From contig JANMWN010000147.1 in the NCBI GenBank assembly GCA_031394045.1, forward strand, positions 1-39,946: a DNA stretch of 39,946 bases, in the 5' to 3' direction. The stretch's first letter is position 1, and every line of letters begins with the position of its first letter. Source of the DNA: JANYIP01 sp031394045. GTDB lineage: Bacteria; Actinomycetota; Actinomycetes; Prado026. Made by a program: the position numbers and the translations under genes. Below the pieces are notes generated by a model, which worked only from the letters and a program-made list of their open reading frames with translations, made no database searches and was not told the origin of the DNA. Below, piece after piece: positions 7,527 through 15,134 of this stretch.

Positions 7527-8465
7527 TCAAGGTTTGGTGGCCGTCGGTCTCTGGTTCGCTGCCTCGACTGGGTCGGAGCAGTCAGCCGGGTCGGCGCCGG
7601 CTCTGAGTTCGCGGCTGGTTCCGCGCGCCCATAGGGCCGCCGCCAGCACGAACGAGGCCAGGATCAGCGCGGCCGCCGCGACGAGGCCTTGATGCGTGTT
7701 GAGCAGCTTGCTGGCTGAGGCGGATATCGGTGCGACCCAGCGTGATAGTGAGCTGTTGGGTTGTCCCGTCGATAGCGCGGGCGCCCAGTAGCCGATCAGG
7801 TAGGCCCCGGAAGCCACTACGATCGCGCCGGAGATGCGGGGTAGGTATCGGCTGGTTCGGCGCAAGGCTTTGGCCAGGGCGCCGCTGGCAAGTGCCGCGG
7901 ACAGTGCGAGCAGCACGAGAACAGTGCTGGCACCGGCGGCGTAGGCGGCGAAAACGAGGGCCGTGCCAGCCAGGCTCGTGGTGGCCAAGGCTTGTGCGAC
8001 CACCGCGAGGAGCACTGCGAGGGTGCAGGACAGGGATGCCACGGCGTAGGCCCCGCCGAACGCGATCATCGCTGCCGGCCCGCGCCCTGCCCTGTTGATG
8101 CGGTTGGAGTTCACCGTCACCCCCAAGTGCCGACCCGATACCACTGCGACCCCAACAGCGACCAGGACAACTCCGATGATCAATGCGACCCAGGGGACCG
8201 CACCGATGACGCTGCGCAGCCCGGCGGCCACCAAGAGCCCGGTCAGGGTGAACACGCCCGCGAAGCCGAGGCTGATGAACAGACCAGCCAGCAGCCCTTG
8301 GAAGGCACGGCGGCTTGCCGATCCAGCGAGCCTGGACGAGCCCGCCGTGTCACCGGTTTCTGTGCCGAGGTAGTAGGCCAAGAAGGCTGGCAGCATTGCA
8401 AAGCCGCAAGGATTCACTGTCGACAGCATCCCCGCGCCGAACGCGAAGAGCACAGTTCCGGTCAT
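7527..8465 (-). CDS. ccdA: CcdA/DsbD-type thiol-disulfide transmembrane transporter
   Basis: Membrane protein of 312 residues that carries reducing electrons from cytosolic thioredoxin across the membrane. The N-terminal redox helix has NPCGFAMLPAF with Cys20, and the partner helix has AVASLSCTLAVLL with Cys147, the expected symmetric cysteine pair. Six core helices plus extra C-terminal helices are visible. It lies 18 bases after the thioredoxin-like gene, so the two very probably form one transmembrane thiol relay. Next to a mercury-responsive operon this suggests supplying or repairing thiols that bind Hg(II), although cytochrome c or general disulfide reduction is also possible. ATG start with GGGAACTCACCCC before it, weak ribosome site. 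Confidence 0.88.
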   Translation of the reverse strand: MTGTVLFAFGAGMLSTVNPCGFAMLPAFLAYYLGTETGDTAGSSRLAGSASRRAFQGLLAGLFISLGFAGVFTLTGLLVAAGLRSVIGAVPWVALIIGVVLVAVGVAVVSGRHLGVTVNSNRINRAGRGPAAMIAFGGAYAVASLSCTLAVLLAVVAQALATTSLAGTALVFAAYAAGASTVLVLLALSAALASGALAKALRRTSRYLPRISGAIVVASGAYLIGYWAPALSTGQPNSSLSRWVAPISASASKLLNTHQGLVAAAALILASFVLAAALWARGTSRELRAGADPADCSDPVEAANQRPTATKP

Positions 8466-8483
8466 GGGGTGAGTTCCCTGCTG

Positions 8484-9062
8484 TCAGGTGGCGCTGGCGG
8501 TTTCGAGGGCCTGACGGGTCTGCTCGGGCGACGGGTCCACGGCGCGAAAGATCTCGCGGCCGACAGCGTCCAAGACAACTGTGGTGCCCAGTGCTTCGAC
8601 GCTGAACCTGCGCAGCAGGCTGCCGTCGTCGCGCACCACCGGGAACGACGGGTTGCCGACCGAGGCCAGGAACGCAGTGAGAGTGTCGGCTGGTTCGGTG
8701 GGGTCCACACCGACGAAAACAATGTCAAAGCCCTTGCCGATGTTCGTCGGAACTGCCTCAAGGTTCTTCGCCCCGATGATGCATGCGCTGCATTCGCCAG
8801 TGAAGAAAAACAGCACTGCTGGCCTGCCATCGAAGACACGGACGGTCTTCCCGCTGACCGTGCGCAGCGCGAGCGAGGAACCCGCGCCGCTCCCCACGAC
8901 CGTAGACGTAGACCCCGCGGCGAGAGCCTGCGTCTGCTGCGCCCGCCCGGCTGCCACGATCAGCAGAACAACGAAAGTGGCGGTAACAACGGCGGCGCTG
9001 ACCACCAGGATCCAGCGGCGGCTCCGGGTGGCGGTCTTCTTCGATGCTGAGGTTCCGGTCAT
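8484..9062 (-). CDS. Membrane-anchored thioredoxin-like (redoxin) protein
   Basis: Exported thiol protein of 192 residues. Residues 17-39 form a signal-anchor helix after an N-terminus rich in Lys/Arg. A thioredoxin fold follows, with VLFFFTGECSACIIGAKN, so the active site is C91-S-A-C94 instead of the usual CGPC. Later strands include FDIVFVGVDPTEP and VEALGTTVVLDAVGREI; the cis-proline position before the second strand is not conserved in an obvious way. It lies 3 bases after the MerT/MerF-like gene and just before ccdA. I infer that it receives electrons from CcdA and reduces, or hands over metal to, membrane cysteines. It may take the place of MerP, which is absent. Confidence 0.85.
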   Translation of the reverse strand: MTGTSASKKTATRSRRWILVVSAAVVTATFVVLLIVAAGRAQQTQALAAGSTSTVVGSGAGSSLALRTVSGKTVRVFDGRPAVLFFFTGECSACIIGAKNLEAVPTNIGKGFDIVFVGVDPTEPADTLTAFLASVGNPSFPVVRDDGSLLRRFSVEALGTTVVLDAVGREIFRAVDPSPEQTRQALETASAT

Positions 9063-9065
9063 GGC

Positions 9066-9404
9066 TCAATCCCTTCCGGTCAGGTCGGCGGTATCGGCGC
9101 GATCACCGTTCAAGCTCCCGGCTCCGCCGGGTGCAACCTGGGCTGGGTCGAATCGAATGTCTACGCCCGAAGTCGGCACTTCGAAGGCTCTGTCTGCGCG
9201 GCGGCGCTGGACGACGACAGCCGACGCTGCGATGACCACCAGACCCAGGCCGACGACGACCGGGCTGCGCAGCAGGCCACCGGCGAAGGCCAGACCGCCG
9301 CCAGCGATCAGGGCCGGACCCGCGCAGCAAACGATCGCGACAAGCGCAACACCCACCCCTGTACCTACAGATCGCGCAGTGGTGCGACGGGACGAGTTCG
9401 GCAT
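9066..9404 (-). CDS. MerT/MerF-like small membrane protein (mercuric ion transport)
   Basis: Membrane protein of 112 residues with two hydrophobic helices. The first contains a vicinal cysteine pair (VCCAGPALIAGG, Cys26-Cys27), the feature by which MerT/MerF proteins pass Hg(II) through the membrane; the second is LLRSPVVVGLGLVVIAASAV. A long polar tail follows. I chose the ATG at 9404 because GGAG lies 8 bases before it; the frame is open 23 codons further but that part is not protein-like. MerF normally has a second cysteine pair near the other helix, which I do not see. Assignment rests on the Cys pair, size and the ArsR/merA neighbours. Confidence 0.7.
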   Translation of the reverse strand: MPNSSRRTTARSVGTGVGVALVAIVCCAGPALIAGGGLAFAGGLLRSPVVVGLGLVVIAASAVVVQRRRADRAFEVPTSGVDIRFDPAQVAPGGAGSLNGDRADTADLTGRD

Positions 9405-9451
9405 CGAGGTCTCCAAGGGGATCGGGGGGCGATGGTCAGGGGTGTCGCGGG

Positions 9452-9874
9452 TCAGGCGTCGATTCGCATGCACGCCACGAGTGCGGCAGCGTTGTCGGCG
9501 GCCAGTGCTCGAGCCAGGGTGACCAGCTCGACAACACGGTGGTCAGTGACCTGGTAGCGGCTGAACCGGCCGTCGCGGCGTGCGGTGACGTAGCCGCAGT
9601 CCGCCAGGCACGCCAAATGGGAGGAGACCCGGGACTGGTTCAGCCCTACGTGCTGCACGCACTCGCTGACCGTCCGCTCGCCACCGAGCAGGAACTCCAG
9701 CAGCAGCAACCGGGTCGGGTCCCCAAGCGCCCGGAAGAACTTCGCGATCACCCGGCGTCCGGAGTCCTCGACCGGGACCAGCGAGCTGCCCGATGCGAGA
9801 GCAAGAGCAACCGCCACGGCGCCGTTGGCGGTTGCCGTCAGGGTCCGATCGTGGGTCGCGGTGGGTGCGGGCAT
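9452..9874 (-). CDS. ArsR-family metal-responsive repressor (mercury operon regulator)
   Basis: Winged-helix repressor of 140 residues. The core runs FFRALGDPTRLLLLEFLL, then recognition region GLNQSRVSSHLACLADCGYV and wing TARRDGRFSRYQV. Candidate metal ligands are Cys72 (SECVQHVG), Cys89 and Cys93 in the recognition helix region, and Cys135 near the C-terminus (VACMRIDA). Cysteines in or near the DNA-binding helix plus a C-terminal one recall CmtR and the ArsR-type MerR of Streptomyces. It starts the leftward operon and faces merA across a 122-base gap, so it probably represses both. GAGGAG lies 8 bases before the ATG. Confidence 0.88.
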   Translation of the reverse strand: MPAPTATHDRTLTATANGAVAVALALASGSSLVPVEDSGRRVIAKFFRALGDPTRLLLLEFLLGGERTVSECVQHVGLNQSRVSSHLACLADCGYVTARRDGRFSRYQVTDHRVVELVTLARALAADNAAALVACMRIDA

Positions 9875-9901
9875 CTTGGTGGCTCCTCATGTGGTCCGGA
9901 T

Positions 9902-9931
9902 TTGACTGTAACATCCGCCTATGCGTATGCG
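9902..9931 (+). promoter_or_regulatory. Probable merA promoter with overlapping operator
   Basis: TTGACT (9902-9907) and TATGCG (9926-9931) are separated by 18 bases and read towards merA. The start of the -10 region contains the iterated TATGCGTATGCGATGCG, a plausible ArsR-family operator because it would block polymerase. A leftward promoter for the regulator operon must also lie in this gap. The boxes are read by eye and unproven. Confidence 0.45.
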
Positions 9932-9996
9932 ATGCGCTGAGTTGCGAAGCGGGTCAGATAGGGGCCAACGACGTGATCAACGACGAGGAGACGCTC

Positions 9997-11439
9997 ATGA
10001 ACCGGTACGACCTGGCGATCGTCGGTTCCGGCAGCGGTGCGTTCGCTGCTGCGATCCGGGCGACCAACCTCGGGAAGTCCGTCGTGATGGTCGAGCGCGG
10101 GACGGTTGGCGGTACCTGTGTGAACACCGGGTGCATCCCGTCGAAGGCGCTGCTCGCGGCCGCCGACGCGCGTCACGTCGCGGTCGAGGCCCGGTTCCCC
10201 GGTGTCGTTACCTCGGCCGACCCGGTGGACATGGCCGCGCTGGTCGGCGGCAAGGCCGACCTGGTCAACGAGATGCGGCAGGAGAAGTACCTGGACCTGA
10301 TCGCCGAGTACGGCTGGGAGCTACGCGCGGGCACCGCGGCCTTCACCGGCACGACCGAACAACCAGTTCTGCATGTGATCGGTCCGGACGGGTCCAGTGA
10401 CCAGATCCGAGCCGAGCACTACCTGATCGCCACCGGCTCAGCCCCGTGGGCGCCGCCGATCGACGGGGTCGACGAAGTCGGGTACCTGACCTCGACCACC
10501 GCGATGGAGCTCGGGGAGCTCCCGACTTCGATGATCGTCCTCGGCGGCGGTTACGTCGCCTTGGAGCAGGCACAACTCTTCGCCCGCCTGGGTAGCAAGG
10601 TCACGGTGCTGGCCCGCTCACGGCTAGCGTCCGCGGAGGAACCCGAGGTCGGAGACGTCATCGCCGGGGTCTTCGCCGACGAAGGCATCACCGTGGTGAC
10701 CCACTCGCAGGTCCGCGATGTGCGCCGCGAGGGCCAAGACATCGTCGCGACAACCATCGTCGACGGGACACATCGGGTGTTCCGAGCCACCCACCTACTG
10801 ATGGCGACCGGGCGGCGCCCCGTCACCGATGCACTCAACCTCGACACCGTCGGAGTCAAGGTCGCCGACGGCGGCAAGATCGTCGTCGACGACACGCTAC
10901 GCACCTCGAACCCGCGGATCTGGGCCGCCGGCGACGTCACCGGACACCCCCAGTTCGTGTACGTCGCCGGCGCGCACGGGTCACTCGTCGTCGACAACGC
11001 GTTCACCGCCGCGGACCGTCGCGTGGACTACCGGCACCTGCCACGCGTCACCTTCACCACACCCAACATCGCCGCCGCTGGGATGACCGACGAACAAGCC
11101 AGCGCAGCAGGCATCCGCTGCGAATGCCGCACCCTGCCGCTGAAGTACGTACCCCGGGCTCTGGTCAACCGAGACACCCGAGGATTCATCAAGATCGTCG
11201 CCGACGCCGACACCGGCCGCATCGTCGGGATCACTGCTGTCGCCCAGAACGCCGGCGAACTCGCCGCCGCAGCGGTATACATCCTCGAAGCCGGAATGAC
11301 CGTCGATCAGGTCGCACACGCCTGGTGTCCTTATCTCACGATCGCCGAGGGCATCAAGATCGCCGCACAGTCCTTCACCACCGACGTATCCAAACTGTCC
11401 TGCTGCGCCTACCAGACAGAATCTTGCGGACGCCTGTAG
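9997..11439 (+). CDS. merA: Mercuric reductase
   Basis: FAD-dependent cytosolic enzyme that reduces Hg(II) to Hg(0) with NADPH. Of 480 residues, the N-terminus enters directly the FAD-binding fold (YDLAIVGSGSGAFAAAIRA) with no HMA-type NmerA domain. The redox pair is GGTCVNTGCIPSK (Cys41, Cys46). The NADPH fold is MIVLGGGYVALEQAQLFARLG, the second FAD segment is IWAAGDVTG followed by QFVYVAG with the active-site-region tyrosine, and the C-terminal vicinal pair is SCC (Cys469-Cys470), diagnostic of MerA against other pyridine disulfide reductases. MerA proteins usually end within a residue or so of this pair; here nine more residues (AYQTESCGRL after the pair) run into the tRNA-Phe scar. GAGGAG precedes the ATG. 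Confidence 0.96.
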   Translation: MNRYDLAIVGSGSGAFAAAIRATNLGKSVVMVERGTVGGTCVNTGCIPSKALLAAADARHVAVEARFPGVVTSADPVDMAALVGGKADLVNEMRQEKYLDLIAEYGWELRAGTAAFTGTTEQPVLHVIGPDGSSDQIRAEHYLIATGSAPWAPPIDGVDEVGYLTSTTAMELGELPTSMIVLGGGYVALEQAQLFARLGSKVTVLARSRLASAEEPEVGDVIAGVFADEGITVVTHSQVRDVRREGQDIVATTIVDGTHRVFRATHLLMATGRRPVTDALNLDTVGVKVADGGKIVVDDTLRTSNPRIWAAGDVTGHPQFVYVAGAHGSLVVDNAFTAADRRVDYRHLPRVTFTTPNIAAAGMTDEQASAAGIRCECRTLPLKYVPRALVNRDTRGFIKIVADADTGRIVGITAVAQNAGELAAAAVYILEAGMTVDQVAHAWCPYLTIAEGIKIAAQSFTTDVSKLSCCAYQTESCGRL

Positions 11440-11443
11440 GCGG

Positions 11444-11487
11444 ATGAAAATCGGAGGTCGAAGGTTCGATCCCGTCCCTGGCCACCA
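11444..11487 (+). repeat. Decayed 3' half of tRNA-Phe (putative attachment-site scar 1)
   Basis: The sequence runs from an anticodon-loop-like TGAAAATC through the variable region and T-loop (GGTTCGATC) to CTGGCCACCA, matching the 3' part of an actinobacterial tRNA-Phe(GAA). There is no 5' half. The T-stem (GAAGG/CCGTC) has one mismatch, so it is not a functional gene. It begins five bases after the merA stop. A second copy lies at 12978. Confidence 0.75.
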
Positions 11488-11739
11488 CCTCAGCGCAGAG
11501 TCAGGAGATGGCGCGTACGAGTCGCCCGCTTGAACCGCTGGTGCAGGCACGCACATAGCGCAGGTTCTTCCGAACCTTCTCGGCACTTGCGTCTGGAGTG
11601 AGACGAACGGGGCCATACTGTCTGGGCGTCGGCGGTCCGTGCAAACCCGGTTTGGGTGTCACCGGTCCGGCAGGTTCGAGACTGAGTCAGGTGTCTTGCC
11701 CCCCGACACTGCGACCGACGGCGATGGAGGTGGTCGACC

Positions 11740-12648
11740 ATGGGAGATCTGGAGGACGCGCTCCCGAATGGACCGCCGGACACCGTGGCGGGATGGCGTG
11801 CCGCGGCGGACGCCCTCCTGAGTCCTCCATGTTGCACCTTCCATCGCAACATGGAGATCTCCTCCCGCTACGCGTGGCTGCACGGGCAGCAGCCGACCTG
11901 CTTCAAGTGGGCCGGTATGGCTGCGATCGCCTCTCACCACGCTCGCCTGGTGCTGTTCCCCTTCCGCCTGGACGCCGACCGCAGCGGCTACGTTGACATC
12001 CCGCGCAGCCTCAGCCGCCGGCGGCTCCTGACGGAGGACGCGAACATGATGCGGGAAGTCAACAACGCGATCTACCACGACATCTTCTGGGTCCATCTCG
12101 CCTACCTCGCCTACGCCGACGGCGCGACGGACCTGCGGCGGCTGCTGCAGCCGCACCGCGAACACGCCGGGCTGCTCTCCGGCTTCGAGACGATCGACCG
12201 TGGTCGCGCTGTGCTCGCGGACGAGGGTGCGACGGAGGAGTCCCGACGGGAAGCCGCCGACCTGGTCTGGGCCGGCAACCTCGCGCTCCTGGAGCACGAA
12301 CAGCGAACCGTGGTACAGCCGCTGTTCGACCGACTCTCCGGCACGTACGCCCGGCTGGTGTCGATGGGCTCAACGACGACCTTCGAGGTACGCGGCCTTC
12401 GTCAGGAGGTGAAGTACCTCACCTCGTTCTCCGCCTTCTCGTTGACTGGCGGTCTCGGTTCCGCGCTGAAGAACCGTACGGTCCCGACAATCACGCGGTT
12501 CGATGATCGTTGGCGATGGCTTGAGAACAGTGTCGTCCCCCGGTTCCGACGCCTGGACGCCGACGCGGACCTCTTGCACCGGACGCTCGGCCGCGTCGTT
12601 GAGGAGGCGAAGCGGTACGCCGATCGGCCCTGCGTCGTCCCGGCCTGA
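11740..12648 (+). CDS. Hypothetical protein between two tRNA-Phe scars
   Basis: Predicted soluble, mostly helical protein of 302 residues that I do not recognise with confidence. Visible features are a Cys-rich start (SPPCCTFHRNMEISSRYAWL, then QQPTCFKWAG), an asparagine-rich helix MMREVNNAIYHDIFWVHLAYLAY, and LLEHEQRTVVQPLFDRLS. The order of these segments is faintly like the Bacillus YppC/DUF2515 family, but that is a weak impression. No signal peptide or membrane helix. GGAGGTGG lies about 9 bases before the ATG. It is the only gene between the two att-like scars, so it may be cargo of a small or decayed integrative element. Confidence 0.75.
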   Translation: MGDLEDALPNGPPDTVAGWRAAADALLSPPCCTFHRNMEISSRYAWLHGQQPTCFKWAGMAAIASHHARLVLFPFRLDADRSGYVDIPRSLSRRRLLTEDANMMREVNNAIYHDIFWVHLAYLAYADGATDLRRLLQPHREHAGLLSGFETIDRGRAVLADEGATEESRREAADLVWAGNLALLEHEQRTVVQPLFDRLSGTYARLVSMGSTTTFEVRGLRQEVKYLTSFSAFSLTGGLGSALKNRTVPTITRFDDRWRWLENSVVPRFRRLDADADLLHRTLGRVVEEAKRYADRPCVVPA

Positions 12649-12704
12649 CCGGCCTTCGACCCGTTGATCGTCGGCGACCACCCCCATGGGTGTAAGGCGT
12701 GTGG

Positions 12705-12790
12705 TCATAGCGCGACGGTGAGGCGGATGGTCACCTGCGCGCCGAGCTCAAGACCTTCGGCCTTGCGCACCCAGTCTCGCAGCGGGACGC
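12705..12790 (-). pseudogene. Short 3' gene remnant, DUF1905-like tail
   Basis: The minus strand reads VPLRDWVRKAEGLELGAQVT followed by IRLTVAL and a stop. This resembles the C-terminal end of DUF1905-type proteins (R-K-A-x-G-x-x-x-G-x-x-V-x-x-x-L). Upstream the similarity ends at once, so it looks like a fragment left by rearrangement next to the att scars. Confidence 0.3.
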
Positions 12791-12914
12791 CGACCCAGGC
12801 TCAGCGAGGATGCGAAGTTGATCACCTGTCAAGAGATCGTCGGAAGTTGATCTGTCACGGACCTCTCACAATCCGGCCAGAACGAGGCGTTTCGAAGCAA
12901 CACCAGGAACCGCC

Positions 12915-12958
12915 GATCATGCCCCTGACCCGCACAAACACCACGGGGCGCCATGATC
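12915..12958. repeat. Imperfect inverted repeat next to the tRNA-Phe scar
   Basis: GATCATGCCCC (12915-12925) is answered by GGGGCGCCATGATC (12945-12958), identical in reverse complement except for three extra bases. It ends 20 bases before the second tRNA-Phe fragment. It could be a terminator-like hairpin of the integrated element or a recombination-accessory site. Confidence 0.45.
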
Positions 12959-12977
12959 TAATACGGCTCTCGGCGCC

Positions 12978-13022
12978 CTGAAAATCGGAAGGCCGGCGGT
13001 TCGACCCCGCCCCTGGCCACCA
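12978..13022 (+). repeat. 3' half of tRNA-Phe (putative attachment-site scar 2)
   Basis: CTGAAAATCGG, AGGCC, a perfect T-arm (GGCGG TTCGACC CCGCC) and CTGGCCACCA give the 3' half of tRNA-Phe(GAA) starting in the anticodon loop. The 5' half is absent. Unlike the first scar the T-stem is fully paired, and a terminator follows, so this is likely the original 3' end of the host tRNA gene, displaced by integration. The two copies share the loop and acceptor sequence but differ at several T-arm bases. Confidence 0.8.
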
Positions 13023-13028
13023 CCATCA

Positions 13029-13061
13029 CCGCAGGTCATACCCCTTCTGACTTGCGGTTTT
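13029..13061 (+). terminator. Rho-independent terminator after the tRNA-Phe 3' end
   Basis: CCGCAGGTCA and TGACTTGCGG form a stem with one mismatch around a short loop (13029-13057), followed at once by TTTT. Its place seven bases after the tRNA CCA fits the natural terminator of tRNA-Phe. Confidence 0.75.
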
Positions 13062-13132
13062 ATCTCTCTGGTAGGCCGTTTCCAAATCCGTTGACCGACC
13101 CCGAGTGGCCGTGAATCCCCCCGGATGGCCAT

Positions 13133-13156
13133 GAGTTAGCGCACGAGTTATCGCAC
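13133..13156. repeat. 12-base tandem duplication
   Basis: GAGTTAGCGCAC is followed directly by GAGTTATCGCAC, one mismatch. It lies about 110 bases beyond the tRNA-Phe end. It could be an integrase arm-type site or chance. Confidence 0.35.
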
Positions 13157-13800
13157 GGAACTTCGATCCAAGAGCTCTGGAGGGCGAAATCCTAAGGTTC
13201 CGCCGGCGCATGCTTGCAGATGTGCACCAAGAGGTCCTGAGACCACTACAACCCGCCAACGCCCGGGTCCTGTGCCAGGGCTCCTCAGAGGTCAGAGCCG
13301 CCGATCCAGGCCGAGCACCGGGGCCACTTGCCAGCCCACCAGGCCGATCCGGCAGTGGCTGCAAACGGGTTGCGGCCTCCGGGTTATGAGCACCCCGACA
13401 CGCGTCTCAGACGGCGCATGCCCTCTCCCCTGCCGCTCACCGTCCCCAGCCAACCGGTCCACACGTGCCACCGCATCCCCACCGTCTCGGACCGTCCCGG
13501 TTACACATTTGGCTACACCCGTCGACCACTGCCGCAGCCGAAGCCCTGTCGAAGGTCGCGGCCCGCCCATCGACGTGAGCGGTAGGGCCCCCGGGCCACG
13601 GGGCATTCAGACCCGGGGCGCAGCGGCGTGTCGCGTTCATCCTGCTTTCCAAGACCCGAGTCACGCCACAAGATCAGACACGACAAGAAAAGTTCGAGGC
13701 TAGCCTCGCTCTTTGCCCTGGGGTGTGATCAGTTGACCTGGGTTCTGGGCCATGCAGGTCCGCGGACCACACCACCTGGTCGATGAATCGGAGGAGTCCA
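13157..13800. other. Long non-coding stretch before the glycosyltransferase
   Basis: About 640 bases with no convincing gene. Open frames on both strands are Pro/Arg-rich shadows without domain motifs. No integrase remnant could be recognised, although the position next to the tRNA-Phe site makes this a likely place for one. The ribosome-binding site of the next gene is at its right end. Confidence 0.5.
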
Positions 13801-14973
13801 ATGCGCGTACTGGTGGCTTGCGTGTCCCAGACGGGGCATCTGGCGCCCGTGCTGCCGCTGGCCGAGGCGTTCGCGGCACGCGGGGACGAGGTCATCGTGG
13901 CCAGCGCCCCGGAGGCTGCCGGGGTGGTCGCCCGGCACGGGCTGGAGTTCCGCGCCGTGGGGCCGGACTTCGGCGTCTGGTTCGCTGAGCTGGGGCGCCG
14001 CATGCGGGGCCAGCCCGGTGACGGCATACCTGCGGAGCGCGTCCTTGGCTACTGGGTCCCGCGGCTCTTCGGCGAGGTTGGTGTGTCGCTGGTGGTCGAC
14101 GACCTGCTCGCGGTGGCCAGGGAGTTTGGCCCCGACCTGCTGGTGTTCGAGACGTGTTCCTTCGCCGGCCCCCTGGTGGCGGCGCTGACGGGGGCCCAAC
14201 CGGTGCACCACACCCTTGGGCCATTGGTAGTGGATCCCGCTGTCCTGGACCTCGTCACCGACGCCGTTTCCCCCATCTGGCGGGAGTTCGGACTCGATGC
14301 GCCGGCGGCCGCGGGCATCTTCTCGGGCCCTACCGTGCACCTGCTTCCCGCGGCACTTGGTCCGAACCCCGAAGGCGTTGTCGACTCCCTGTTCCTGCGC
14401 CCGTCAGCCCTGCCGATGGCCGCCGCGCCGGCACTGCCCGTGACGTTCGCCGACCCCAGTCGTGCCCTGGTCTACGTCACCCTCGGGACGCTGCAGAACA
14501 CCGACCTCGACCTGTTCCGACTGATCCTGGCAGCGCTGGCCGACGAGCCGGTCAACGTGCTGGTCACCGTTGGGCGGGAGAACGATCCTGCCTTGCTGGG
14601 GCCGATCCCGGCTAATGCCCGGGTGGAGCCCTTCATCCCCCAGGCCGAGGTGCTGCCGCACTGCGCGGCGGTCATCCATCACGCGGGGGCCGGCACCATG
14701 TTCGGGGTTCTCAGCCACGGATTGCCGTCGGTCGCGCTGCCCCAGGGGGCGGACAACTTCACCAACGCACACCTGATGGCCGAAGCCGGCACAGCCGTCC
14801 TGCTGATGCCCGAGCAGGTGTGCGCCGAGGCGATCACCGCCGGGCTGCGCGCCGTCGTCGGATCAGGCGACTACCGCCAAAGGGCTGTCCTGGTCGCCAC
14901 CGAGATCCGCGCAATGCCGACCCCTGCGGAGGTCGCCGAGATGCTGGCCACCCGATTCGGCGACGAACCCTGA
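13801..14973 (+). CDS. GT1-family (UDP-glycosyltransferase/MGT-type) glycosyltransferase
   Basis: Soluble GT-B enzyme of 390 residues that would transfer a sugar from an NDP-sugar to a small acceptor. The N-terminus has the typical MRVLVACVSQTGHLAPVLPL with the catalytic-type His in GH. The donor site near the C-terminus reads FIPQAEVLPHCAAVIHHAG, then GAGTMFGVLSHGLPSVALPQ and DNFTNA, matching the HxGxGT...G.P.v..P...dN..NA signature. I chose the ATG at 13801 because CGGAGGAG lies just before it; an in-frame ATG six codons earlier would bury that site. It stands alone with no biosynthetic neighbours, so it may modify a xenobiotic such as a macrolide, or a lipid or pigment. The acceptor is unknown. 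Confidence 0.9.
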   Translation: MRVLVACVSQTGHLAPVLPLAEAFAARGDEVIVASAPEAAGVVARHGLEFRAVGPDFGVWFAELGRRMRGQPGDGIPAERVLGYWVPRLFGEVGVSLVVDDLLAVAREFGPDLLVFETCSFAGPLVAALTGAQPVHHTLGPLVVDPAVLDLVTDAVSPIWREFGLDAPAAAGIFSGPTVHLLPAALGPNPEGVVDSLFLRPSALPMAAAPALPVTFADPSRALVYVTLGTLQNTDLDLFRLILAALADEPVNVLVTVGRENDPALLGPIPANARVEPFIPQAEVLPHCAAVIHHAGAGTMFGVLSHGLPSVALPQGADNFTNAHLMAEAGTAVLLMPEQVCAEAITAGLRAVVGSGDYRQRAVLVATEIRAMPTPAEVAEMLATRFGDEP

Positions 14974-15134
14974 TTCCACTACCCACCACGCACCCCGGCA
15001 TCGGAAGGGCAACCACGCTGGTCGGCAGCCGGTAGCAGCAGCCTGATCGTGCGTCAACCTGGGTGGCGAGCATAGGGACACGCGGGGACATTCACCGTCA
15101 GCCTTCATCACCCGACCTGACTCGTGCCACTGGC

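Noticed and set aside
11444..13022. Functional tRNA genes at the two tRNA-like sequences
   Set aside because: Both lack the 5' acceptor strand, D-arm and anticodon 5' stem; only the 3' half is present.
13026..13364. Minus-strand open frame running through the tRNA-Phe terminator
   Set aside because: It overlaps the terminator, is of shadow-like composition and resembles the spurious frames often predicted beside tRNA genes.
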